Part shown: positions 1 through 6,808 of the stretch, one piece after another
How the letters are laid out: the number at the start of each line of letters is the position of its first letter
How positions within the stretch are numbered: position 1 is the stretch's first letter
Source of the DNA: CG2-30-68-42 sp037440385
GTDB lineage: Bacteria > Pseudomonadota > Gammaproteobacteria > Burkholderiales > Rhodocyclaceae
Length of the DNA: 11,648 nt
Direction of reading: 5' to 3'
Assembly: GCA_037440385.1 (NCBI GenBank)
Contig: JBBIUI010000075.1
Coordinates: 1 to 11,648 of the forward strand
The notes under the pieces: model-generated
Databases searched by the model: none
What the model saw: the letters and a program-made list of their open reading frames with translations, nothing else
What the model was told of the DNA's origin: nothing
Program-made: the position numbers and the translations under genes

Positions 1-392
1 AAATGGGCGCGCCGGACGTTTTCGATCAGCGCATCGACGCCGCGGTTGTTGAACCCCATGCGGTTGATCAGCGCCTGGTGCCGCGGCAGCCGGAACAGGC
101 GGGGCCTCGGGTTGCCGGGCTGGGGCCGCGGCGTCACCGTTCCCACCTCGATGAAACCGAAACCGAGCGCGGCCAGCGCGTCGATCGCCTCGCCATTCTT
201 GTCGAGACCGGCCGCGCAGCCCACGCGGTTCGCGAAGTCGAGTCCCATGACGCGCACCGGCTCGCTCGCGGTCGCCGGAACCAAGCAGGACAATGGCATC
301 CGGTCGAGCGCGCGCAGTCCGGCCAGCGTCAGGTCGTGGGCGACTTCCGGGTCGAGCGCAAACAGCAGGGGGCGGGCGAGCGAATACAGCAT
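1..392 (-). CDS. pyrD: Quinone-dependent dihydroorotate dehydrogenase (class 2), N-terminal part
   Basis: The first 130 codons of PyrD; the rest lies beyond the left edge. The enzyme oxidises dihydroorotate to orotate with FMN and passes electrons to membrane quinone, the fourth step of pyrimidine synthesis. Seen: an N-terminal segment (MLYSLARPLLFALDPE) typical of the membrane-associating helices of class 2 enzymes; the FMN-site motif AAGLDKNGE at about residues 60-68; VGTVTPRPQPGNPRPRLF at 83-100; and INRMGFNNRGVD at 109-120. All match E. coli PyrD closely. The start ATG (392-390) lies 29 bp after the bpt stop and has no clear Shine-Dalgarno. A TAGAAT box on the minus strand at 404-399 sits just ahead of it. 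It is the last gene of the NlpC–aat–bpt–pyrD run. The family call is firm; completeness beyond the edge cannot be judged. Confidence 0.95.
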   Translation of the reverse strand, partial: MLYSLARPLLFALDPEVAHDLTLAGLRALDRMPLSCLVPATASEPVRVMGLDFANRVGCAAGLDKNGEAIDALAALGFGFIEVGTVTPRPQPGNPRPRLFRLPRHQALINRMGFNNRGVDALIENVRRAH

Positions 393-421
393 GACCGGAT
401 TCTACCCGGCCGATGCCGTAC

Positions 422-1168
422 TCAGCCGCCCCGCCCGATGTCGGCGGCGGTCAGCTCGCGCCAGATGCCGCGCACCCGTCCCTCGATCGGACGGAAACGC
501 GCCTTGTAGGCCATCTTGCGGCTTTCCCGGATCCAGTAGCCGAGATACAGGTAGGGCAGGTGCAGCGTGCGGCACAGCTCGATCTGCCACAGGATGCAGT
601 AGGTGCCGAAACCGGCCGCCTGCGGCTGGGGATCGTAGAACGTGTAGACGGAGGACAGCCCGTCGCTCAACACGTCGATGATGGCGACGATGCACAGCTT
701 GTCGGCGTCTCGGAATTCGATGAGCCGGCTGTCGACGTGGCTCTGCAGCAGGAAGTGTGCGTACTGTTCGCGGCTGTCCTGATCCATGCCGCCGCCGCTG
801 TGGCGCGCGGCCTGATAGCGCTGATACAGCGCGTAATGTTCTTCGCGCAGGCCCAGCGGAACCTGCCGCACGCTCAGGCTCGCGTTGCGCCGCAGGGCAC
901 GCCGCGCGCTGCGATCCGGCTTGAAGTGTTCGACCGGGATGCGCACCGGCACGCAGGCGCGGCACGCGTCGCAGTAGGGGCGATACGTGAATACTCCGCT
1001 GCGGCGAAATCCCGAGCGCACCAGTTCGCTGTAGACGGCGCCGTCGATCATGTGGCTCGGGATCGCGACCTGGGAGCGGGCGGTGCGCCCCGGCAGATAG
1101 GAACACGCGTAGGGCGCGGTCGCATAAAACTGCAGCAGCGGAAAAGGCAGATCCTGGAGCAGGCTCAT
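422..1168 (-). CDS. bpt: Aspartate/glutamate leucyltransferase (bacterial ATE1 homologue)
   Basis: 248 residues. Bpt moves leucine from Leu-tRNA to proteins with N-terminal Asp or Glu, creating a primary N-degron read by ClpS/ClpAP. Seen: the ATE N-terminal domain with CSYLPGR (C22) and the cysteine cluster YCDACRAC (C66, C69, C72), followed by VPVRIPVEHFKP; the C-terminal acyltransferase-like fold carries YTFYDP (175-180), GTYCILWQIE (188-197), YLYLGYWI (206-213) and MAYKARFRP (219-227). All are family hallmarks. I chose the ATG at 1168 because homologues begin near MSLLQDLPF and because it overlaps the aat stop as ATGA; the frame stays open to 1321, but that extension is arginine-rich and shadows aat. 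Translation is probably coupled to aat. The specificity (Leu to Asp/Glu, not Arg) comes from the bacterial Bpt subfamily, not from a residue I can point to. Confidence 0.95.
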   Translation of the reverse strand: MSLLQDLPFPLLQFYATAPYACSYLPGRTARSQVAIPSHMIDGAVYSELVRSGFRRSGVFTYRPYCDACRACVPVRIPVEHFKPDRSARRALRRNASLSVRQVPLGLREEHYALYQRYQAARHSGGGMDQDSREQYAHFLLQSHVDSRLIEFRDADKLCIVAIIDVLSDGLSSVYTFYDPQPQAAGFGTYCILWQIELCRTLHLPYLYLGYWIRESRKMAYKARFRPIEGRVRGIWRELTAADIGRGG

Positions 1169-1881
1169 GTCGTGCGATCGAATAGTCGGGCGGCGGCGTC
1201 CGCGTCCCAGATTCCGGGCTGTGCACCTTCGCGCACCCAGTGGCTCAGTCCGGCCGCGAACCGGCTGCGCGCGATCTCGCGCGCACCCATCGAGGCGAGA
1301 TGCGGGGTCGTCATCTGGCAATCTATCACGGCGAAGCCGCCGCGCTCAAGGTGGCGTGCGAGGTGCGCGAGCGCGATCTTCGATGCGTCGGTGAGCCGTG
1401 TGAACATCGACTCGCCGAAGAAGACGCGGCCGATCGCAACCCCGTACAGGCCACCCGCGAGCCGGCCGTCGATGAAGGTCTCGACGCTGTGTGCGTACCC
1501 GAGGTGGTGCAGCCTCAGATAGGCATCCTGCATCTGCCGTGTGATCCAGGTGCCGTGGCGGCCGGCGCGCGGCGCGCTCGCGCATGCCGCGATCACTTCG
1601 GCGAAGGCCGTATCCAGGCGCACGGCGTAGCCGCCGCGTGCCAGGCGCTTGCGCAGCGAGTGCGAGATCCGGAACTCGCCGGGAAACAGCACCATGCGCG
1701 GATCGGGGCTCCACCACAGCAGCGGTTCGCCCGGCATGTACCACGGGAAGATGCCATGCGCATAAGCGGCGATCAGCCGCTCGGGCGACAAATCGCCGCC
1801 CACCGCGAGCAGGCCGTTGGGCTCGCGCAGCGCGCGCTCGACCGGCGGAAAGGACAGATCGCGACCGAGCCTGGCAATCAT
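1165..1881 (-). CDS. aat: Leucyl/phenylalanyl-tRNA–protein transferase
   Basis: 238 residues (E. coli Aat has 234). The cytosolic enzyme attaches Leu or Phe from aminoacyl-tRNA to N-terminal Lys or Arg, making ClpS/ClpAP substrates. Seen: FPPVERALREPNGLLAVGGD (11-30), GIFPWYMPGEPLLWWSPDPR (43-62), TWIT (111-114), HSVETF (131-136), GGLYGVAIGRVFFGESMF (143-160) and VIDCQ (185-189). D187 and Q189 match the catalytic pair D186/Q188 of E. coli, and E157 matches E156. I placed the start at ATG 1881 because the family begins just before this block; the longer open frame upstream, to 2634, shadows the NlpC gene. The start lies 22 bp after the NlpC stop without a strong Shine-Dalgarno. Its stop overlaps the bpt start (ATGA). 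The pairing with bpt supports one N-degron unit. Confidence 0.96.
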   Translation of the reverse strand: MIARLGRDLSFPPVERALREPNGLLAVGGDLSPERLIAAYAHGIFPWYMPGEPLLWWSPDPRMVLFPGEFRISHSLRKRLARGGYAVRLDTAFAEVIAACASAPRAGRHGTWITRQMQDAYLRLHHLGYAHSVETFIDGRLAGGLYGVAIGRVFFGESMFTRLTDASKIALAHLARHLERGGFAVIDCQMTTPHLASMGAREIARSRFAAGLSHWVREGAQPGIWDADAAARLFDRTT

Positions 1882-1901
1882 CGCGGCGGATGCGCCGCGG
1901 A

Positions 1902-2405
1902 TCAGTTCTCGCGGGTGACGCGCCGCGCGCCGTCGAAGCGCGTCTTCCAGTAGCGGCTGCGCATGTCCTCGATGCTCACCCGCTTGCCGGCGGACGGGGA
2001 GTGGAGGAAGCGGAAATCGCCCAGATAGATGCCCACGTGGGAGAAGGAGCGGCGCAGCGTGTTGAAGAACACCAGATCGCCGGGCTTCAGCTCGGCCGGG
2101 TCGACCGGCTCGCCGGCCCGGCTGAGATCCTTCGCGCGTCTCGGAAGATCGAGCCCCAGCGTGGAGCCGAAGACGAAGCGCACCAGTCCGCTGCAATCGA
2201 AGCCGCTCCCGGGTTCGTTGCCGCCGCGCCGGTAGCGTATGCCCACGAGCGCGAGCGCGCGTTCGGCGATGTCCTGGGATGCGCCGACGGTGCGTTCGAT
2301 CAGCCCCTGCTGCGGCGGCTCGGGCGTTTCGGTCTGTGCATGCACGCTCGTCGCAAGCGTCAGCAAGGCGAGCAGGGTCGGCAGGGTCGAAGAGCTGCGG
2401 CGCAT
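1902..2405 (-). CDS. Secreted NlpC/P60 (C40) peptidoglycan peptidase
   Basis: 167 residues. NlpC/P60 enzymes cut peptide stems of peptidoglycan, usually D-Glu–meso-DAP bonds. Seen: an N-terminal signal peptide (MRRSSS, a hydrophobic core LPTLLALLTLATS, and a likely cut after VHA at about residue 23); then a single catalytic domain with GFDCSGLV (C71), the LKPGDLVFF strand (106-114), SHVGIYLGD (H123) and FLHSPSAGK (H135), which give the Cys-His-His triad. No LysM, SH3 or other binding domain is present, so it resembles a small Spr/MepS-type enzyme. There is no lipobox Cys after the signal, so it is likely periplasmic rather than a lipoprotein. It is the first gene of the minus-strand run, followed by aat after 20 bp. 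The start has no Shine-Dalgarno. The exact bond cut is not knowable here. Confidence 0.92.
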   Translation of the reverse strand: MRRSSSTLPTLLALLTLATSVHAQTETPEPPQQGLIERTVGASQDIAERALALVGIRYRRGGNEPGSGFDCSGLVRFVFGSTLGLDLPRRAKDLSRAGEPVDPAELKPGDLVFFNTLRRSFSHVGIYLGDFRFLHSPSAGKRVSIEDMRSRYWKTRFDGARRVTREN

Positions 2406-2414
2406 GGGGGCGGC

Positions 2415-2442
2415 ATGGTACCGATGGATTTCGCGCCTGTAA
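2415..2442 (-). promoter_or_regulatory. Possible sigma-70 promoter for the NlpC–aat–bpt–pyrD run
   Basis: On the minus strand, TTTACA (2442-2437) and TACCAT (2420-2415) are separated by 16 nt. The boxes match the consensus at five of six and four of six positions. Transcription would begin near 2408, only about three bases before the NlpC ATG at 2405, so the message would be almost leaderless; this fits the lack of a Shine-Dalgarno but is also a reason for doubt. The -10 box lies partly in the palindrome GGTACC. Confidence 0.3.
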
Positions 2443-2475
2443 AGGCGTGCGAGGCCGGCCGGTGACGCCTTTCGG

Positions 2476-2481
2476 TATAAT
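2476..2481 (+). promoter_or_regulatory. Candidate -10 box (TATAAT) for the acuI operon
   Basis: A perfect TATAAT lies 52 bp before the acuI GTG, in the divergent gap between the NlpC gene and acuI, and is followed by a GC-rich stretch. At a 17-nt spacing the -35 region reads only GGCCGG, and there is no extended -10 TG, so an activator may be needed. Transcription would start near 2488 and give a leader of about 45 nt. Confidence 0.5.
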
Positions 2482-2533
2482 CCGGCGCTCCGGCTGTCCC
2501 GGCGGCGGTCGCGGCCGGTGCGAGGGAGGCGAT

Positions 2534-3544
2534 GTGGAACCGTTCAAGGCGTACCTGATCGACCAGCACGACGGCAAGGCGAGCGGTGGCTTCGTGCGGT
2601 TTTCGCAGGACCGGCTCGATCCGGGCGAGGTCACGATCCGCGTGGCCTATTCCAGCATCAATTACAAGGACGCGCTCGCCGCCACCGGTGCCGGGCGCAT
2701 CATCCGGCGCTTTCCCTGCATAGGCGGGATCGACCTGGCCGGCACCGTGATCGCGAGCAGCGATCCGCGTTTCGCGGAAGGCGATCCGGTCATCGCGACC
2801 AGCTACGACATCGGCGTATCGCATCACGGCGGCTACGCGCAGTACGCGAGGATTCCCGCGGCATGGGTCGTCGCGCTCCCGCAAGGCATGAGCCTGTTCG
2901 AAGCGATGGCGCTCGGCACCGCCGGTTTCACCGCAGCGCTGGGCATCGTGCGCATGGAGGACAACGGACTGCGCCCGCAGGCCGGGCCCGTCGCGGTGAC
3001 CGGCGCTTCGGGCGGCGTCGGCAGCCTTGCCGTCGACATCCTTGCGGCACGCGGCTACCGGGTCGTCGCGGTCACCGGCAAGGACGAGGAGCACGACTAC
3101 CTGCGCGGCCTCGGCGCCGCCGAGGTGCTGCGCAGACAGGATCTCGATCTGGGCAGGCGGCCGCTCGAAAAGGCGACCTGGGCCGGGGCCTACGATTGCG
3201 TCGGCGGGGAAATGCTCGCATGGCTGACGCGCACGATGAAGCAGGGCGGGAGCATCGCCAGCGCCGGCAACGCGGGCGGCATCGAACTTCACACCACGGT
3301 GCTGCCGTTCATCCTGCGCGGCAACAATCTGCTCGGCGTGGATTCGGGCTACTGGCCGATGGCCGGCCGGCAGCGGATCTGGCAACTGCTGGCCGGGGAG
3401 ATGCGCCCGGCACATCTGGCCGAAATCGCCCGTTCGATTCCGTTCGATGCGCTGCCGGAAGCCTTCGCGGACTTTCTGCGCGCGCGCGTGCGCGGGCGCG
3501 TCGTCGTAGAACTGCCGGGGCACGACGCAGCGGCCGCGCGATGA
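2534..3544 (+). CDS. acuI: AcuI/YhdH-family NADPH-dependent acrylyl-CoA reductase (quinone-oxidoreductase-like MDR)
   Basis: 336 residues, the normal length for this medium-chain dehydrogenase/reductase family. AcuI reduces the double bond of acrylyl-CoA to propionyl-CoA with NADPH, in 3-hydroxypropionate assimilation and in acrylate detoxification. Seen: VAYSSINYKDALAATG (38-52) and FPCIGGIDLAGTV (60-72), hallmarks of the YhdH/YhfP branch; the GroES-like fold up to about 120; the Rossmann nucleotide motif VAVTGASGGVGS (153-164); and YDCVGGE (220-226). There are no zinc-ligand cysteines. The start is GTG (2534) with GGGAGG at 2524-2529; an ATG two bases upstream is out of frame and stops after eight codons. 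Its stop overlaps the next start (ATGA). Having prpE two genes downstream supports a propionyl-CoA role over a generic quinone reductase, but substrate is inferred. Confidence 0.88.
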   Translation: MEPFKAYLIDQHDGKASGGFVRFSQDRLDPGEVTIRVAYSSINYKDALAATGAGRIIRRFPCIGGIDLAGTVIASSDPRFAEGDPVIATSYDIGVSHHGGYAQYARIPAAWVVALPQGMSLFEAMALGTAGFTAALGIVRMEDNGLRPQAGPVAVTGASGGVGSLAVDILAARGYRVVAVTGKDEEHDYLRGLGAAEVLRRQDLDLGRRPLEKATWAGAYDCVGGEMLAWLTRTMKQGGSIASAGNAGGIELHTTVLPFILRGNNLLGVDSGYWPMAGRQRIWQLLAGEMRPAHLAEIARSIPFDALPEAFADFLRARVRGRVVVELPGHDAAAAR

Positions 3545-4767
3545 GCGACACCGCGGCGAAGCCACGCGTGCTGGTGATCGACGATTCGCGCATGGTGCGC
3601 GCGTCGATCGCCCGGCACATCCGCGATGTCTACGACCTGCGCGAGGAAGCCGACGGCGACGCGGGCTGGCAGACGCTGCTGCTCGATCCGTCCGTCGAAG
3701 CGGTGATCTCCGACCTGGCGATGCCGCGACTCGACGGCTACGGCCTGCTCGAGCGCGTGCGCGCATCGAAGATCACCAGGATTCGCGAAATCCCGGTGAT
3801 CGTCATCTCGGGCGACGAGGACGAGCAGGCGCTCGAGCGCGCGCGGACCCTGGGCGCGAGCGATTTCATCACCAAGGGCATCGGCTCCGCCGAGCTTCTC
3901 GCCCGGCTCGAATCCGCGATCAACGCGGCGCGCCTGCGCCGGGAACTCGACGACAGCCGCGAGGCGCTCACGCGCCAGAAGCCGGTCGATCCGCGGCTGG
4001 GCATCGTCAGCAAGGAGTTTCTGTACTCGCACGGCAACCAGTTGCTGGCGCTGGCCCGGCGCCAGCTGCTCGATGTCAGCGTCATGGTCATCGCGATCGA
4101 TCGTTTCGCGGAACTGTCCGGCAGTCACGGCGCGCAGGTCGCCGCGCTGGTCACGCGGAAGCTGGCGAAGATCCTCGCGGCGCGCGTGCGCAAGGACGAT
4201 TCCGTCGCGCAGATCGAGGGCAACCGGTTCTGCGTCGTGTCGCCGAGCGTGAATATCGAGGCGTACGGTGCGTTCGCACAGCGGCTGCGCGCGGCGATCG
4301 AGGCGCTTGCGCTGAGTTATCGAGGAGAGATCATCCGCATCAGCCTGACCATCGGACTGGCCAACAGCCGCAGCGATGGCGCGCAGAGCATCGAAGACCT
4401 GATCCGCGTCGCCGCCGGGCGCGTCGTACAGGGCGCGGCGGGCGGCGGCAACCGGGTCGTCGATGCGCGCGGGGAGCTGGGCGCCGTCGCCGAGCCGTCG
4501 ATGAGCGTGGATCGCGCCCTGACGCTGGTGCGCGAGGATGCGTTCGAACTCGTGCGCGAGCATCTGCCCGGCATCGTCCAGCGCCTGCTTCCGCTGCTGC
4601 ACCTGATCGAACGCGAGTACCGTGCCGGCATTCCGATCGCCGCGCTGGAGCGGCGGGCCGCATCGGGCGGCGGTGAACGCGAGGCACGCGGTAACGGTAC
4701 GGCCGGGCCGGACGATCTGGTCCGCGAAATGGATGACATCACCGGAGAGAGGAAGGAGGATCCATGA
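3541..4767 (+). CDS. Response regulator: receiver plus degenerate GGDEF domain
   Basis: 408 residues in three parts. Receiver (about 8-130): acidic pair D14-D15, phospho-acceptor D58 (ISDLAMPRLDG), S90 and K112, so the phosphorylation site is complete. GGDEF-like domain (about 155-308): the signature reads EGNRF at 226-230 instead of GGDEF; the usual metal Asp is A185 in VIAIDRF and the substrate Asn is S193, so it should not make c-di-GMP. R217 and D220 (RKDD) sit at the RxxD inhibitory-site spacing, six residues from D220 to the signature start. C-terminal part (about 322-370) is helical and is followed by a charged, likely disordered tail. No DNA-binding domain is seen. It overlaps acuI and prpE by ATGA on both sides and has no Shine-Dalgarno of its own, so translation probably depends on acuI. 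No sensor kinase is in the window. Inference: a c-di-GMP-reading signalling protein. Confidence 0.88.
   Translation: MSDTAAKPRVLVIDDSRMVRASIARHIRDVYDLREEADGDAGWQTLLLDPSVEAVISDLAMPRLDGYGLLERVRASKITRIREIPVIVISGDEDEQALERARTLGASDFITKGIGSAELLARLESAINAARLRRELDDSREALTRQKPVDPRLGIVSKEFLYSHGNQLLALARRQLLDVSVMVIAIDRFAELSGSHGAQVAALVTRKLAKILAARVRKDDSVAQIEGNRFCVVSPSVNIEAYGAFAQRLRAAIEALALSYRGEIIRISLTIGLANSRSDGAQSIEDLIRVAAGRVVQGAAGGGNRVVDARGELGAVAEPSMSVDRALTLVREDAFELVREHLPGIVQRLLPLLHLIEREYRAGIPIAALERRAASGGGEREARGNGTAGPDDLVREMDDITGERKEDP
4754..4759 (+). promoter_or_regulatory. Strong Shine-Dalgarno for prpE
   Basis: AGGAGG lies four bases before the prpE ATG, inside the last codons of the response-regulator gene. 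The regulator has no such site, so prpE can be translated independently and more strongly than the regulator despite the ATGA overlap. Confidence 0.75.
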
Positions 4768-6659
4768 CGAGCTACAAGGATTTTCATCGCCGTTCGATCG
4801 AGCAACCGGAGGCGTTCTGGGGCGAACAGGCCGGACTGATCGACTGGAAAGAGCCGCCGCAGCGGGTGCGCGACTACTCGCGGCCGCCGTTCGTCAAGTG
4901 GTTCGTCGGCGGGCAGACCAACCTGTGCCACAACGCGGTCGATCGGCACATCGCGGCGCGCGGCGACCAGAACGCGCTGATCTACCTGTCGACCGAAACC
5001 GGAGAGAACCGGACCTACACGTTCCGCAGCCTGCGCACGGAGGTCATGCGCATGGCCGCGATCCTGCAAAGCCTCGGGGTCGGCCGCGGCGACCGCGTGT
5101 TGATCTACATGCCGATGATTCCGGAGGCGTGCTTCGCGATGCTCGCGTGCGCGCGCATCGGCGCGATCCACTCCGTCGTGTTCGGCGGCTTCGCGGCCGG
5201 CTCGCTCGCCACCCGCATCGACGACGCCAAACCCAAGGTAATGGTGTGCGCGGACGCCGGCATGCGCGCAGGCAAGGCGGTGGCCTACAAGCATCTCGTC
5301 GACGAGGCATGCCGGATCGCGCAGTATCCGCCGGGCAAGGTCGTGATCGTCGATCGCGGCATCGACAAGGGCTTCCCCCGGGTCGAGGGGCGCGACCTCG
5401 ATTACGCGGCGCTTCGCGCACGGCACATGGATGCGGACGTTCCGGTGACCTGGCTCGAATCCAACGAGCCGTCCTACATCCTCTACACCTCGGGCACGAC
5501 CGGCAAGCCGAAGGGCGTGCAGCGCGACACCGGCGGCTACGCGGTGGCACTGGCCGCGTCGATGAAGTACATCTATTGCGGCGAAGCCGGCGAGACGATG
5601 TTCTCGACGTCCGACATCGGCTGGGTGGTCGGGCATTCGTACATCATCTATGGGCCGCTGATCGCGGGCATGGCCACCGTCATGTACGAGGGCACGCCCG
5701 TTCGCCCCGACGCCGGGATCTGGTGGAAGATCGTCGAGGAGAACCGGGTGAGCGTGATGTTTTCGGCGCCCACCGCGATCCGTGTGCTGAAGAAGCAGGA
5801 TCCCGCCTATCTCGCGAAGTACGACCTGTCCAGCCTCAAGCACCTGTTTCTGGCGGGCGAGCCGCTCGATCAGCCGACGCACGAGTGGATCACGGATTCG
5901 CTGAAGCGGCCCGTGATCGACCACTACTGGCAGACGGAGACGGGCTGGCCGATGCTGTCCTGCGCGCCGGGCGTCGAAAAGACGCCGATCAAGTTCGGAT
6001 CCCCCGCGTTCGCGGTGTTCGGATACGACCTCAGGATCTTTCGCGAGGATGGAACCGAGGCGGGACCGAACGAGAAAGGTCTCGTCGGCGTGCTGCCGCC
6101 GCTGCCGCCGGGCTGCCTGTCGACCGTGTGGGGCCAGGACGAGCGTTTCGTGCAGACCTATTTCACGATGTTCAGGCAGCCGATGGTCTATTCGTCCTTC
6201 GACTGGGGCATCCGGGACGAGGACGGCTACCACTTCATCCTCGGGCGCACGGACGACGTCATCAACGTCGCCGGGCACCGGCTCGGCACGCGCGAGATCG
6301 AGGAGGCGGTCCAGGCGCACAGCGGCATCGCCGAAGTGGCCGTCGTAGGGGTGGCGGACTCGCTCAAGGGCCAGGTTCCGGTGGCCTTCGCGGTCGCCAG
6401 GGACGCGGCCTCGATCGCCACCGCTAGAGCGCGCGGGAAGCTGGAAAAAGAGGTCATGGCGAAGGTCGACGAGATGCTCGGCGCGATCGCCCGCCCCGCG
6501 ACCGTGCACTTCGTGACGGTGTTGCCCAAGACCCGCTCCGGCAAGCTGCTGCGCCGTTCGATCCAGGCGCTCGCGGAGGGACGCGACCCGGGCGACCTGA
6601 CCACGATCGAGGATCAGGCGGCCCTGCAGCAGATCCGCGACGCGCTCTCGGGTGGATGA
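4764..6659 (+). CDS. prpE: Propionate–CoA ligase (propionyl-CoA synthetase)
   Basis: 631 residues. This AMP-forming ligase makes propionyl-CoA from propionate, ATP and CoA through propionyl-AMP; PrpE enzymes also accept related short acids such as acrylate. Seen: the N-terminal block NPPF-like RPPFVKWF (40-47) and TNLCHNAVDRH (52-62) shared with E. coli PrpE; the P-loop YTSGTTGKPKGVQRDTGGYA (241-260), whose QRDTGGYA tail is typical of PrpE; YWQTETGWP (388-396); LPPGC (447-451), a PrpE feature; the hinge region GRTDDVINVAGHRLGTREIE (494-513); and the catalytic lysine K594 in RSGKLLRR (591-598). The ending AEGRDPGDLTTIED is also PrpE-like. It is last in the acuI–regulator–prpE operon and ends about 87 bp before a strong terminator. 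I rate PrpE well above acetyl-CoA synthetase. No other methylcitrate-cycle gene (prpB, C or D) is in the window. Confidence 0.95.
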   Translation: MTSYKDFHRRSIEQPEAFWGEQAGLIDWKEPPQRVRDYSRPPFVKWFVGGQTNLCHNAVDRHIAARGDQNALIYLSTETGENRTYTFRSLRTEVMRMAAILQSLGVGRGDRVLIYMPMIPEACFAMLACARIGAIHSVVFGGFAAGSLATRIDDAKPKVMVCADAGMRAGKAVAYKHLVDEACRIAQYPPGKVVIVDRGIDKGFPRVEGRDLDYAALRARHMDADVPVTWLESNEPSYILYTSGTTGKPKGVQRDTGGYAVALAASMKYIYCGEAGETMFSTSDIGWVVGHSYIIYGPLIAGMATVMYEGTPVRPDAGIWWKIVEENRVSVMFSAPTAIRVLKKQDPAYLAKYDLSSLKHLFLAGEPLDQPTHEWITDSLKRPVIDHYWQTETGWPMLSCAPGVEKTPIKFGSPAFAVFGYDLRIFREDGTEAGPNEKGLVGVLPPLPPGCLSTVWGQDERFVQTYFTMFRQPMVYSSFDWGIRDEDGYHFILGRTDDVINVAGHRLGTREIEEAVQAHSGIAEVAVVGVADSLKGQVPVAFAVARDAASIATARARGKLEKEVMAKVDEMLGAIARPATVHFVTVLPKTRSGKLLRRSIQALAEGRDPGDLTTIEDQAALQQIRDALSGG

Positions 6660-6687
6660 TGGCGCAAGCCCCGCTCGGCCGCGCGAT

Positions 6688-6703
6688 GCCTTCATGAGAA
6701 GGC
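6688..6703. repeat. Small perfect hairpin after prpE
   Basis: GCCTTC and GAAGGC flank a four-base loop (ATGA), 28 bp past the prpE stop. No T tract follows, so it is not a terminator by itself; it might protect the mRNA 3' end. A nine-base direct repeat TGGCGCAAG also brackets this region (6660-6668 and 6742-6750). Confidence 0.35.
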
Positions 6704-6745
6704 CGATCGATCCGGTGTGCGGGTGACTCCTCGCCCGCCTGTGGC

Positions 6746-6783
6746 GCAAGAAAAAACCGCGCGATCGCGCGGTTTTTTCTTGC
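6746..6783. terminator. Bidirectional intrinsic terminator between prpE and rpmE
   Basis: A perfect 38-bp palindrome centred on GATC: left arm GCAAGAAAAAACCGCGCG, right arm its exact complement. Read on either strand it gives a GC-rich stem (CCGCGCG/CGCGCGG) followed by six T residues and TCTTGC. It lies between convergent genes, 86 bp past prpE and 25 bp past the rpmE stop at 6809, and can end both transcripts. Confidence 0.93.
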
Positions 6784-6808
6784 CGGCCGTGTTTCGGCCG
6801 CGACCCGC

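Noticed and set aside
413..1522. 369-codon open frame on the plus strand across bpt and aat
   Set aside because: Antisense to two well-recognised genes and spans their junction; no domain seen.
3481..3500. CG-alternating tract near the acuI 3' end as a repeat or Z-DNA site
   Set aside because: It is explained by Arg/Ala codons in a GC-rich gene and is too short and imperfect to support a separate feature.
3349..4602. 417-codon open frame on the minus strand across the response regulator
   Set aside because: Antisense to a gene with a clear receiver domain; the product has no family features.
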